A stretch of 17,983 nt of DNA from DBFJGL01 sp048394785 (GCA_048394785.1 DBFJGL010000087.1:1-17983); one strand, 5' to 3'. Shown: positions 1-7,236, numbered from the stretch's first letter. The notes: generated by a model from the sequence alone, not told the origin. Numbers and translations: made by a program.

Positions 1-1
1 G

Positions 2-52
2 CCCGCCGAACTGTTTTTGGAAAGGCTAAAAACTCATATAAATGAAATTTGA
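2..52 (+). CDS. possible C-terminal end of a plus-strand gene (5' end outside window)
   Basis: The second plus frame is open from the window edge to a TGA at 50-52 and reads PAELFLERLKTHINEI, a plausible amphipathic C-terminus. A hairpin follows 11 bp later, as expected for a gene end converging on the antiporter gene. Sixteen codons are too few to assign a family. Frame 1 is also open to a TGA at 43-45, so the frame choice is a judgement based on composition only. Confidence 0.35.
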   Translation, partial: PAELFLERLKTHINEI

Positions 53-63
53 TTTTGAGATTA

Positions 64-86
64 CGGAGTCCGATTAAAGGACTCCG
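64..86. terminator. hairpin between convergent gene ends
   Basis: A perfect 8-bp stem, CGGAGTCC (64-71) and GGACTCCG (79-86), encloses a 7-nt loop. On the plus strand it is followed by CTTTC, and on the minus strand by TAATCTC, so neither side has a proper U-tract. It lies 54 bp beyond the antiporter stop codon and 11 bp beyond the possible plus-strand gene end. A terminator or RNA 3'-end role is inferred from position. Confidence 0.5.
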
Positions 87-140
87 CTTTCAATCGACGT
101 TTGATTATTCCGTTTATGCGCAAACAGTTTTGATTGCAAG

Positions 141-1505
141 CTATTCGGCAATGTTCTCCGAAGATTTATCCGATTCGGGCGGAATGCAGTCGGTGCCCGA
201 CTCCGAGGGCGGCTGTTCGGACGGCTCGGCTTGCGCTTCCGCCGTCACCGCCGCGGAGCAAGGTCTTGCGGCGGCAGACGAACCCGCAGTTATTTCCCCT
301 GCCCATTTGAATGCGAATTTTGCAATTATCACGGCAATTATTTCATTGATTATGGCGGCGGCGACTATCGTTCCCGATACTATCGACGCAAGTTCCGGGT
401 TGAAGGAGCTTATTGTGTTTACCGCAAGTCCGGTGAAAACCAAAGATACGCCCGAGTGCGGAAGCAGCGTAAAACCGAGAAATTTTGTGACGGTCGGTTC
501 TGCTTTCGTGATTTTGCCGCCTATAAACGCGCTTCCGATTTTGCCTATGGCGCGAGATGCGATGTATATGAACGTGAACAGTCCCGCGCCGGCGATAAGC
601 CTGTAATCGAGAGGCATACCGAGGTTGACGATGACTATCACCAGCGACAGATTGAGTATGGGATTGTACCACCTCAGCGCGTCGTTAAGCTCCTCCTCTT
701 TGAGAACGTTGGCTACCGTCATACTGAACGCCATACCCGTGAGCAGATAATTGAGATTAAAGGCGCGGAAAACGTATATGTCTATCAGCAGTCCGATGAC
801 CGTTGACGCGCAAAGAAAGACTATAAGCAAAGCAAACCGCGCATATCTGTTTTTTATCGCTTTAATCAGAAACGCCGCAATCAATCCCGTCGCTATACCG
901 ATAACGAACGGCAGACACACCATTCCCACAACCGACCACGCGGATACGTCGGCGGTGCCGTAAACTCCGCTTATCACCGATATTACGGTAAAAAAAACTA
1001 CTACGCCGATAACGTCGTCGATTGCCGCAAGAGGTACAAGCGTTCTCGTGACAGGTCCGCTGGTTTTGTATTCGTTGACTATGGAAAGCGCGGGTGCGGG
1101 CGCGGTGGCAAGCGCGATGCCTCCGAATACGAACGCGAGCCAATAAGGTATATCCATAATCAAAAATACGACCGCAAACACCAAAGACACGAATAAAAAC
1201 GTGCCTATTGACTGTATAAATGTTATTCCGATTATCTGTTTACCGGACTTGGCAATCTTTTTGAATAGGATTTCCTTGCCTATCATTACGCCGGCAAAGC
1301 ACTCCATAAACTTTATGAATATGCGATACCAAAGCGAATTCATTATATCGAGCGTAACTATTTCGGCAAGATAAGGTCCGAAAATTATGCCCGCAATCAG
1401 CCAGCCGAGTATTGCCGGAAGTTTGACTTTGGATACCGTTTTGCCGAGTGCCGCCGCAACGCATATTATCGCGAACACGCGCAATACTTCTATAAATTCC
1501 GCCAT
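141..1505 (-). CDS. CPA2-type cation:proton antiporter (Na+/H+ or K+/H+ exchanger family)
   Basis: The 454-residue product is an integral membrane protein, with roughly eleven or twelve hydrophobic segments filling residues 1-400. The family core is visible as GWLIAGIIFGPYLAE (34-48), ATAPAPAL (132-139) and the double aspartate of AIDDVIG (D163, D164), the ion/proton-binding pair of electrogenic exchangers. Members of this family exchange a cation, usually Na+ or K+, for protons across the cytoplasmic membrane; the ion cannot be read from sequence. The last 50 residues form a hydrophilic Ser/Pro/Glu/Ala-rich tail instead of the Rossmann-type TrkA-N domain of KefB/KefC relatives. AGGA lies 6 nt before the chosen ATG, inside the end of the upstream tetR-type gene, which it overlaps by 16 bp. 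The two genes are therefore co-transcribed and probably translationally coupled, with the regulator as the likely controller. Confidence 0.85.
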   Translation of the reverse strand: MAEFIEVLRVFAIICVAAALGKTVSKVKLPAILGWLIAGIIFGPYLAEIVTLDIMNSLWYRIFIKFMECFAGVMIGKEILFKKIAKSGKQIIGITFIQSIGTFLFVSLVFAVVFLIMDIPYWLAFVFGGIALATAPAPALSIVNEYKTSGPVTRTLVPLAAIDDVIGVVVFFTVISVISGVYGTADVSAWSVVGMVCLPFVIGIATGLIAAFLIKAIKNRYARFALLIVFLCASTVIGLLIDIYVFRAFNLNYLLTGMAFSMTVANVLKEEELNDALRWYNPILNLSLVIVIVNLGMPLDYRLIAGAGLFTFIYIASRAIGKIGSAFIGGKITKAEPTVTKFLGFTLLPHSGVSLVFTGLAVNTISSFNPELASIVSGTIVAAAIINEIIAVIIAKFAFKWAGEITAGSSAAARPCSAAVTAEAQAEPSEQPPSESGTDCIPPESDKSSENIAE

Positions 1506-1996
1506 AATATTCCTGCAAGTGTTTTTATGATTTTATCGGGATTTTCGCCCGCAGATATGAGCTTTTCAAACGTGCCGTCAATTATTGTCTTATAAGAGTG
1601 CGCATCCTCCGCGCTCATTCCGTCGAATAATATTTCCGCAATCGGCGCGCCGAAACCGTCGTGCAGCTTCAAGGCGTATGTCCTTACTGCAAGATTGATA
1701 TTATATTTGTTGAATATTTCCTCTCTGACTATGAGTTTAGACTTGAAATACAATTCGAGCAGTGCCTCCGAATCCTTGCGGGTTGCGGAATAAGCCGCGA
1801 CGCGTTCTTTTGTTTCGGCGGTCAACTCCGCATAAAACTTTTCGTAAACGGCAAGCGCGAGTTCTTCTTTGCTGCGAAAGTACTTATAAACCGTTTTTTT
1901 GGAAATGCCGAGTTTTTCGGTCAGTTTTTCGACGTGAAAACTGAGCCCGAAATTAAGTAAAAGTTCTATTGCGGCGGTAATTATCTTATCTCTCAT
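1490..1996 (-). CDS. TetR/AcrR-family transcriptional regulator
   Basis: The 168-residue protein begins with the compact TetR DNA-binding domain. Residues 20-46, including EKLGISKKTVYKYFRSKEEL, match the helix-turn-helix and the conserved turn after it (TVYxYFxSKEEL). The C-terminal two thirds is helical ligand-binding and dimerisation sequence that is not conserved enough to name an inducer. It is the first gene of a two-gene operon with the overlapping antiporter. A consensus sigma-A promoter and a 7-bp inverted repeat sit directly upstream, so autorepression, with co-repression of the antiporter, is the simplest reading. The AGGA ribosome site lies 13 nt before the ATG, rather far, and the second operator half fills that space. 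Confidence 0.88.
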   Translation of the reverse strand: MRDKIITAAIELLLNFGLSFHVEKLTEKLGISKKTVYKYFRSKEELALAVYEKFYAELTAETKERVAAYSATRKDSEALLELYFKSKLIVREEIFNKYNINLAVRTYALKLHDGFGAPIAEILFDGMSAEDAHSYKTIIDGTFEKLISAGENPDKIIKTLAGILWRNL

Positions 1997-1997
1997 T

Positions 1998-2054
1998 TGG
2001 AAACTTTTTTCCTGTATTTTGTTTCCATTATAGACGCGGACAGTTTTATGTCAA
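1998..2054 (-). promoter_or_regulatory. consensus sigma-A promoter and candidate TetR operator
   Basis: On the minus strand the -35 box TTGACA (2054-2049) and the -10 box TATAAT (2032-2027) are both perfect and separated by 16 bp. An inverted repeat, TGGAAAC (2027-2021) and GTTTCCA (2004-1998), begins at the last base of the -10 box and ends two bases before the ATG. Transcription should start near 2020, so most of the first half-site is not transcribed. That favours a protein-binding operator over an RNA hairpin. Confidence 0.7.
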
Positions 2055-2092
2055 GCAAAAACCGAGCATTGCCGCACTTTAACTTTCCGAGT

Positions 2093-2119
2093 AAAAAAAC
2101 AACGGCGTTATACGCCGTT
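2093..2119 (-). terminator. rho-independent terminator after the ssb-like gene
   Basis: A 7-bp stem, AACGGCG (2101-2107) with CGCCGTT (2113-2119) and loop TTATA, is flanked by seven A's at 2093-2099. On the minus strand these become a U-tract. It lies about 77 bp past the ssb-like stop codon and just upstream of the tetR-type promoter, separating the two transcription units. The other flank is TTTATAT, so weak activity on the plus strand is possible. Confidence 0.75.
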
Positions 2120-2195
2120 TATATGGGTGTGTTTCTGAATTACGTCGGTAAAATTTCGCCTTGCTGCGTCTTTATGCCGCGCACGGGCATTCGTT

Positions 2196-2819
2196 TTAAT
2201 CTCGGGGCAATCTTTCTATTTGAGCTACGGACACTTCGTATGCCGTACGCTCCTGTTCAGTGCCGTCTTCGAGCACTTTTCTATACGCGCGCGACTGTAT
2301 TCTTCCGAACAATTTTATCTTGTCGCCCACCTCGAAAGTGCTTGCAAAGCGCGCGTTGCGTCCCCAGGCTATCGCGGGTATATAATCGGATTTATTATAT
2401 GCGCGGTTAACTGCGACAAGCAAATCCGTTATTTCGCGCTTGAACGGAGTGGTTCTGAACATCGGCGGTTTGCATACGTAGCCTTCGAGCTCGATATTGT
2501 TGGGATTGTCTGCGTCGCCGTCGTCTATATCTCTTGCGAAAACTCTGAGAACAAGTCTGCTTTTTGCGTCGGCTATCTTGTTGTAACTGCGCAATTGTCC
2601 GTTTATTCCCACCATTTCGCCGACTTTAAGTTCGTTTTCGTCCGTTATGAGCCTCTCGGACACCGTCACGGGTATAGCGTCTTCCTGCCCCGATAATCTC
2701 GCGACTCCAAGCGTGAAGTCGTAAAATCGTTCGCCGAGTATCTCGTGGGAAAACTGCGGTTCGCACGCAACTCTCCCGGAAACGTACACCCTGTTGTTTT
2801 CAATCATATCGTAACCCAT
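2196..2819 (-). CDS. single-stranded DNA-binding-like protein with two OB folds
   Basis: The 207-residue product reads as two tandem OB-fold domains, about 8-98 and 107-205. The second is the clearer SSB match: NNIELEGYV (108-115), the AIAWG strand (149-153), VGDKIKLFGRIQSRAY (164-179) and RTAYEVSV (191-198). The first repeats the layout with NNRVYVSGRV and VGEMVGINGQLRSY. Proteins of this kind bind single-stranded DNA in replication, recombination or repair. The protein ends in IERLPRD and lacks the acidic DDDIPF-type tip by which canonical SSB recruits partners. It is therefore probably a secondary SSB-like or PriB-like protein, not the main ssb, which normally lies beside rpsF and rpsR. 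GGAGG is 7 nt before the ATG. It starts 23 bp after the deacetylase gene and is co-transcribed with it. Confidence 0.75.
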   Translation of the reverse strand: MGYDMIENNRVYVSGRVACEPQFSHEILGERFYDFTLGVARLSGQEDAIPVTVSERLITDENELKVGEMVGINGQLRSYNKIADAKSRLVLRVFARDIDDGDADNPNNIELEGYVCKPPMFRTTPFKREITDLLVAVNRAYNKSDYIPAIAWGRNARFASTFEVGDKIKLFGRIQSRAYRKVLEDGTEQERTAYEVSVAQIERLPRD

Positions 2820-2842
2820 TTATATTCCTCCATACGGTTTTT

Positions 2843-3613
2843 CTATTTTTTATGCTGTATTCCGTTGGCGTCGACGTAAAAATTGTCCGTTGCCACAAGC
2901 TCTCCGAGCCCCACAAAACGGAACCCTTGGTTTTTAAGTTCTTTCAGTATTTCGGGCAGCGCTTCGAGTATGTTGTCCGAGTTGTTGTGAAACAGAACTA
3001 TGTCGCCGCTCTTAGCTTTGGGCACCACTCTCTGAGTAATTTCTCTTGCGGACAAACCCTTCCAATCGAGCGAATCGATACTCCACTGCACGCCCACCAT
3101 ATTGAGTTCTTCCACCGCGTCCATAAGCCTGTTGTTGTAATCGCCGAAAGGCGCGCGGAAATATTTGGGGGTAATGCCCGTAATACTCTCTATCTGCTCG
3201 TTCACCGAACGTATTTCGGACAGTATCTCCTGCTCGCTCAACCTCGGCATATTGAGGTGATTTTTGGAGTGATTGCCTATCTCGAAACCGGCGTCGGCAA
3301 TGGCTTTGACTTCGTCTGCGTATTTGTCAATCCAGAAACCGACAAGGAAAAAAGTGCCTTTGGCGTCGTATTCCCGCATAATTTCGATTATTCCGCGGGT
3401 TTTATCCGCGCCCCACGCCGCGTCGAACGTCAACGCAATCACCTTTTCTTCGTCCGCCGCGCGCTCGACTCCGTACACGGGTACTTTGCGCGTGCTTTCT
3501 CCGAAAAACACTCCTGCCGCGCCCGACGCTCCGACCGCCGCTAACAGCAGCGTGAGCGCAACGGTTATCCCGACAGCGGCTATAATGCTCTTATTCTTCA
3601 ATACCAGAAACAA
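2843..3613 (-). CDS. membrane-anchored polysaccharide deacetylase, PdaB-like NodB fold
   Basis: The 256-residue product has one N-terminal membrane anchor (about 9-36) and a NodB deacetylase domain from about residue 57. Visible motifs are TFDAAWG (62-68), NHSKNH (114-119), RAPFGDYN (153-160), IDSLDWKG (179-186) and LFHN (207-210). Such enzymes remove N-acetyl groups from peptidoglycan or other surface glycans. The TFDxxWG form, with only one aspartate instead of TFDDG, is characteristic of the sporulation-linked PdaB group, so a role in the spore or cell wall is inferred. The TTG at 3613 was chosen because GAGGTG lies 4 nt upstream and the length then matches the 254 residues of Bacillus PdaB. 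An in-frame ATG at 3682 has no ribosome site and would add an atypical N-terminus. It leads an operon with the ssb-like gene. Confidence 0.8.
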   Translation of the reverse strand: MFLVLKNKSIIAAVGITVALTLLLAAVGASGAAGVFFGESTRKVPVYGVERAADEEKVIALTFDAAWGADKTRGIIEIMREYDAKGTFFLVGFWIDKYADEVKAIADAGFEIGNHSKNHLNMPRLSEQEILSEIRSVNEQIESITGITPKYFRAPFGDYNNRLMDAVEELNMVGVQWSIDSLDWKGLSAREITQRVVPKAKSGDIVLFHNNSDNILEALPEILKELKNQGFRFVGLGELVATDNFYVDANGIQHKK

Positions 3614-3855
3614 GCTACACCTCGATGATATATTACTTTTGAGTGCGCATTTTGTATTTTTTTGTCGAATTTTGAAATACATAGTCAATACGCATCGATA
3701 TAATTTATTTAACAGTGCGCAGTAATAGAACCGCCGACGGTTTATTGCGTGCGCGGCTTTATCCTATTGTAAAATTTCCCGCTCAAACGGCTGAATTATT
3801 AAATAGCATTAAAACGTCCTAATATTTTCTTTAAGAATGCCAAACGCCTTCGCGC

Positions 3856-3892
3856 TTGACTGCTCGTGCCCTCACGATATATAATTGCGGTA
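3856..3892 (+). promoter_or_regulatory. sigma-A promoter whose start point falls on the ATG (leaderless transcript)
   Basis: TTGACT (3856-3861) and TATAAT (3880-3885) are separated by 18 bp. Only six bases lie between the -10 box and the ATG at 3892, so the predicted transcription start coincides with the A of the start codon. No purine-rich ribosome site is present. Confidence 0.6.
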
Positions 3893-4716
3893 TGGACAGC
3901 GAGATTACCAAAAGCAAAGCTAAAACAGTCAGTCTTGTAATACCTTTTGTGCTGATAACTCTTTTTGCGGCAGTATTTTTCGGCGGCGCGATGCTGCTGT
4001 TTATTTATGCCATAGTGCTGACAGCCGCATTCGAGTCGGCAATGGTGTTCTTCTTCCTGCTTGCGTGTAGCGCGCTCGCAATGGGTATAGGCATATTTCT
4101 TATCATAGGTTTCTTCACCTATAAAGACTATTATATGAAACGCCAATCGGATAAACCGTACGCCAAATTGAAAGGTTCAAAAACATATCGCGCGGTGGCT
4201 GTCGCAGGCTACGCCCTTTTGATTACGGGCGTTATAACCACCGTTATCGCCGCCGCTCTCGGCGCGATGGATAAAGATAAGTGGGTGGTCGCAAGTGCGG
4301 ATTATTATCACGAAAACGGTTATTTCGAAACTTCGCAGCTGCGCGACGTCGAATATTCAAACGTAAAAAACATTGAACAGATAAATATCTCTCTTGACAC
4401 GAAAAACGCCGTTGTCATATACGAGTCCGTGCCGCAAAGCGCGGAAGCAGTGAGATTAAGAGCTTACCTCTCTTACGAAAATCAAGTAAAATTCCATTAC
4501 GATAAAGATACCAAAACGCTGTCGGTGACGGAAACTCCCTCCCCCAAACTCCAAAGACCGATGGAAAGTATGTTGTTTTTCCTGTTCTCGGAAAATGAAG
4601 CCGAACGACAGATAAGAATTTTTGTGCCCGAAGCGTATCGCAATAAGATTACCGTCAACGGAGAGCACATAACCGCGCAAAGCATAGAGGAACAGATGCA
4701 ATCGCTGTCATTTTAA
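3892..4716 (+). CDS. uncharacterised membrane protein with a large extramembrane C-terminal domain
   Basis: The family is not recognised. The 274-residue product has long hydrophobic stretches at about 13-46, 50-76 and 101-126, giving three or four membrane segments. A loop of charged residues (KRQSDKPYAKLKG) precedes the last segment. A soluble domain of about 145 residues follows, containing alternating strand-like stretches (INISLDTKNAVVIYES, QIRIFVPEAY) loosely reminiscent of beta-rich adhesin-like DUF4097 regions; that likeness is weak. The ATG at 3892 is preferred over an in-frame TTG at 3856, because the latter lies inside the -35 box. The ATG has no ribosome site and appears to be at the transcript start. 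It is the only full-length plus-strand gene in the window, a monocistronic unit divergent from the deacetylase operon and closed by a strong terminator. Confidence 0.75.
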   Translation: MDSEITKSKAKTVSLVIPFVLITLFAAVFFGGAMLLFIYAIVLTAAFESAMVFFFLLACSALAMGIGIFLIIGFFTYKDYYMKRQSDKPYAKLKGSKTYRAVAVAGYALLITGVITTVIAAALGAMDKDKWVVASADYYHENGYFETSQLRDVEYSNVKNIEQINISLDTKNAVVIYESVPQSAEAVRLRAYLSYENQVKFHYDKDTKTLSVTETPSPKLQRPMESMLFFLFSENEAERQIRIFVPEAYRNKITVNGEHITAQSIEEQMQSLSF

Positions 4717-4784
4717 CGCTCTCTTACGTTAAACGCAGTTGGTATGGAGTTTTATAATATAAAAATAACAAAGTATATTACTTG

Positions 4785-4823
4785 AAAACGGCGTTATCTT
4801 TTAAGATAGTTAACGTCGTTTTT
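4785..4823 (+). terminator. rho-independent terminator of the plus-strand membrane protein gene
   Basis: A 12-bp stem (4785-4796 with 4811-4822) with one G-U pair encloses a loop that can itself pair (TCTT/AAGA). Its 3' arm runs into TTTTT. The sequence GTTTTTGTATC is then repeated immediately downstream. The 5' arm begins with AAAA, so some activity on the minus strand, for the VanZ-like gene ending at 4852, is possible. Confidence 0.8.
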
Positions 4824-4851
4824 GTATCGTTTTTGTATCGTCGCAGTTGTA

Positions 4852-5484
4852 TTACCACATCTTAGGTTCAGGTAAAGCTCGCGCGCCGCGCCTTTTTTTA
4901 TTTTTTGCCCTCAAAACGGCGGAAATTGCGGCGGCTGACAACGCGCCGACAAGCGCGCCCGTCGCATTGAAAATAAAATCGTTGACGTCGGTGACTCTGG
5001 ACGGTACGGCAAGCTGTATTGCTTCGAACGCCGCGCTTGAAAGCGCGCCGACGAGCGTTGCGATAACAATTTTTAACGCAACTTTTTCAGAGCCCGAAAG
5101 CCAATACGCGCACGCTCCTACGGGCACAAACATTGCGATGTTGCCTATCAAATCGTAAACCAGCACTTTGCCGCTCACAAAAAACGGAACGGAATTTACA
5201 GCGGTTTCCGTTTGCGGCGCAATCGGTTTTCCGTTTTCCAAATACATCGGCGCAAACAAGTACGGAAGTAAAACAGCCGCATAGAATGCTAAAAACGTGA
5301 ATACTGCGAACTTTGCCGCTTTGTTGTCGCTGCGTTTTTTCACAAGATAAATAACAAGTGCGGCTATCAGCCCAACAAGCAAAACGGCAAACGCATACCA
5401 AAATACGGAAAACAAGTTTCCGTCTGCGCAAAATCTGTATGAATATAAGCGTTTGAGCGCGTTAAGCAAACCGTCCTCCATCAT
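4852..5484 (-). CDS. VanZ-like membrane protein
   Basis: The 210-residue product has about five hydrophobic segments (27-48, 57-78, 109-128, 134-156, 172-192). The VanZ signature is present as GNIAMFVPVG (114-123), E154 and Q157 in the next helix, and DVNDFIFNATGALVG (166-180). VanZ-family proteins lower sensitivity to teicoplanin in some vancomycin-resistance operons, but most chromosomal members have no known function, and nothing here indicates antibiotic resistance. The start is uncertain: ATG at 5484 lacks a ribosome site, whereas the TTG at 5469 has GGAGG 5 nt upstream and would give 205 residues. Sequence further upstream is open but arginine-rich and unlike the family. The gene appears to be a single-gene unit, convergent with the plus-strand membrane protein gene. 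Confidence 0.8.
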   Translation of the reverse strand: MMEDGLLNALKRLYSYRFCADGNLFSVFWYAFAVLLVGLIAALVIYLVKKRSDNKAAKFAVFTFLAFYAAVLLPYLFAPMYLENGKPIAPQTETAVNSVPFFVSGKVLVYDLIGNIAMFVPVGACAYWLSGSEKVALKIVIATLVGALSSAAFEAIQLAVPSRVTDVNDFIFNATGALVGALSAAAISAVLRAKNKKRRGARALPEPKMW

Positions 5485-5496
5485 ATAGTTTGACGT

Positions 5497-5526
5497 TTGC
5501 CGCAAAAACGATACCGTTTGCGGCAA
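5497..5526 (-). promoter_or_regulatory. inverted repeat just upstream of the VanZ-like gene
   Basis: TTGCCGCAAA (5497-5506) and TTTGCGGCAA (5517-5526) are exact complements separated by 10 bp. The element ends about 12 bp before the first candidate ATG. It has no adjacent U-tract, so it looks more like an operator or leader hairpin than a terminator. No associated regulator is apparent in this window. Confidence 0.4.
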
Positions 5527-5639
5527 TATCCGTTTACAGGTGTACCGCCGATAACGTCTATTACCGCTAAATTGCTTCTTATCGCGACAACGCAAACTGT
5601 ATATGCAAAACATATTATGCCCTGTCGCGGCTTTAAGTT

Positions 5640-5664
5640 AAAAGAGAGCGATTACGCTCTCTTT
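5640..5664 (-). terminator. rho-independent terminator downstream of icd
   Basis: A perfect 10-bp stem, AAAGAGAGCG (5641-5650) with CGCTCTCTTT (5655-5664), closes an ATTA tetraloop. On the minus strand the 3' arm ends in TTTT. It lies about 145 bp after the icd stop codon and is the only convincing terminator between icd and the VanZ-like gene. Confidence 0.75.
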
Positions 5665-5808
5665 CATTTCAAAAAATTATGTGTCTGCGCTTACTCTCCG
5701 CGATATTTTAGTGATATTTTTCTGTTATAACTCAGTTCTCTTAAAGCTATATCGGCTTTTCGCCTGCGCATTTTCCCGTTTCGCAAATACGAGGCGGTTT
5801 TTCAAGAA

Positions 5809-6999
5809 TTAAAGCCGCTTTGCAATAGCTTCCAAAAACTCTTTGGAATTGAGAGCTTTAACTGTAACTCCGTCGCGGTGGAAAATGCCTGCCAAATCCT
5901 TGGTCATTTCGCCGTTTTCAATGGTATCGATTGTCGCCCTTTCGAGTTTTTCCGCAAATGCGATAAGTTCGTCGCTGCCGTCGAGTTCGCCGCGTTTTTT
6001 GAGCGCGCCCGTCCACGCAAACAGCGTAGCAACCGAGTTCGTGGACGTTTCTTCGCCCTTCTGATACTTTCTGTAATGGCGCGTAACCGTACCGTGAGCC
6101 GCCTCAAACTCATAGGCGCCCGTGGGCGAAACAAGTACGGAGGTCATCATAGCAAGCGAACCGAACGCCGTTGCGACCATATCGCTCATAACGTCGCCGT
6201 CGTAGTTCTTGCACGCCCAGATATAGCCGCCGCTGCTGCGCATAACGCGCGCCACGGCGTCGTCGATCAAGGTGTAAAAATACTCTATGCCGCATTCCTC
6301 GAAACGCGTTTTATATTCCGCGTCGAATATTTCCGCGAATATGTCTTTGAAACGGTGGTCGTATGTTTTTGAGATAGTGTCTTTTGTGGCAAACCACAGA
6401 GGAAGCTTGCAATCGAGCGCGTAATTGAAGCAACTCCTTGCAAAACTCGCAATGCTTTTGTCGGTATTGTGCATCGCCTGCACCACTCCGCCGTTATCGC
6501 CGAAATCGAAAACGACTTTTTCACCGTCTTTTTCGGTGGAAAGCACGGCTTTGCCTCCGCTCACCTTTATTTCAACGCCTTTATACACGTCGCCGTATGC
6601 GTGACGCGCAATCACAATGGGCGCGGTCCAGCTAGGAACAAGCGGCGTAATGCCGTCAACAAGCACGGGTGCGCGGAATACCGTTCCGTCCATCTTCGCT
6701 CTGATTGTGGCATTGGGGCTCGCCCACATATTTTTGAGTCCGAATTCCTCTACTCTCTGCGTATTCGGAGTGATGGTCGCACACTTTACGCCCACCCCGT
6801 ATTTGAGGCACGCCTCCGCCGCTTCAACCGTAACTTTATCGTCGGTTGCGTCGCGGTTTTCAAGTCCGAGGTCAAAGTAGACCGTTTTCAAGTCGACATA
6901 CGGCTGTATGAGTATTTCTTTCACCCATTTCCATAAAATTCTGGTCATTTCGTCGCCGTCCATTTCGACGAGCGGTACGTTCATTTTGATTTTGTCCAT
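5809..6999 (-). CDS. icd: NADP-dependent isocitrate dehydrogenase, homodimeric eukaryote-like type
   Basis: The 396-residue enzyme oxidatively decarboxylates isocitrate to 2-oxoglutarate with reduction of NADP+ in the cytoplasm, feeding glutamate synthesis and NADPH supply. Length and motifs match the IDH1/IDH2-type subfamily, not the Escherichia coli type: TITPNTQR (75-82), substrate-binding WASPNATIR (92-100) with R109 and R132, K211, metal-binding D246, D269 and D273 (NYDGDVMSD), and GTVTRHYRKYQKG (303-315). The R308-H309 pair corresponds to the residues that select NADP over NAD in this family. AGAGGTG lies 5 nt before the chosen ATG; an in-frame start 14 codons upstream has none. It sits downstream of hypA on the same strand but has its own promoter and terminator. 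Confidence 0.95.
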   Translation of the reverse strand: MDKIKMNVPLVEMDGDEMTRILWKWVKEILIQPYVDLKTVYFDLGLENRDATDDKVTVEAAEACLKYGVGVKCATITPNTQRVEEFGLKNMWASPNATIRAKMDGTVFRAPVLVDGITPLVPSWTAPIVIARHAYGDVYKGVEIKVSGGKAVLSTEKDGEKVVFDFGDNGGVVQAMHNTDKSIASFARSCFNYALDCKLPLWFATKDTISKTYDHRFKDIFAEIFDAEYKTRFEECGIEYFYTLIDDAVARVMRSSGGYIWACKNYDGDVMSDMVATAFGSLAMMTSVLVSPTGAYEFEAAHGTVTRHYRKYQKGEETSTNSVATLFAWTGALKKRGELDGSDELIAFAEKLERATIDTIENGEMTKDLAGIFHRDGVTVKALNSKEFLEAIAKRL

Positions 7000-7031
7000 A
7001 TTACACCTCTCTGTGCCGTAATAACTTAAAT

Positions 7032-7060
7032 ATTTTACCATATAAGCCGTATAAATGCAA
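7032..7060 (-). promoter_or_regulatory. promoter of icd
   Basis: Minus-strand TTGCAT (7060-7055) and TAAAAT (7037-7032) are spaced by 17 bp, and the predicted start is about 25-30 nt before the icd ATG. This makes icd independent of the hyp operon upstream. Confidence 0.5.
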
Positions 7061-7139
7061 CTTATCGCATATTATCGCGCATATTTACAGGGGCAAAAAC
7101 CGCAGATAAGACTATAAAAATTCTTTTGCCCAAATATTG

Positions 7140-7167
7140 GCAATGCACGATTTTCACCGTGCATTGC
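7140..7167 (-). terminator. strong hairpin after hypA, probable end of the hyp operon
   Basis: A perfect 10-bp stem, GCAATGCACG (7140-7149) with CGTGCATTGC (7158-7167), encloses an 8-nt loop about 70 bp past the hypA stop. No U-tract follows on either strand. A further short dyad (CCAA/TTGG) abuts it at 7129-7139. It may terminate with help from other factors or protect the 3' end. Confidence 0.5.
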
Positions 7168-7236
7168 AACTGATACTGAATCAAAGCAAACAAGTTTTAC
7201 CCTAAAATTCAGGCGTTCTAACGCGATATTTTGCGT

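Noticed and set aside
1997..2410. 137-codon plus-strand frame starting between the tetR-type promoter boxes
   Set aside because: It begins at a TTG without a ribosome site, crosses a terminator hairpin and is antisense to the ssb-like gene.
3636..3690. Possible sporulation (SigE-like) promoter before the deacetylase gene
   Set aside because: AATACAAAAT resembles the -10 element only partly, and the -35 match is poor; no sigma-A promoter with good spacing was found either, so nothing is annotated.
4818..4840. Tandem copy of GTTTTTGTATC after the plus-strand terminator
   Set aside because: Only two 11-bp units of low complexity, following the terminator U-tract; no sign of a repeat array or attachment site.
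4852..5484. Reading the VanZ-like gene as a glycopeptide resistance determinant
   Set aside because: No vanH/vanA/vanX or van two-component genes are nearby; most VanZ-like proteins are chromosomal with no shown role in resistance.
5485..5613. N-terminal extension of the VanZ-like protein to an ATG at 5613
   Set aside because: The extra 43 residues are Arg/Cys-rich, unlike the family, contain the inverted repeat at 5497-5526, and have no ribosome site.
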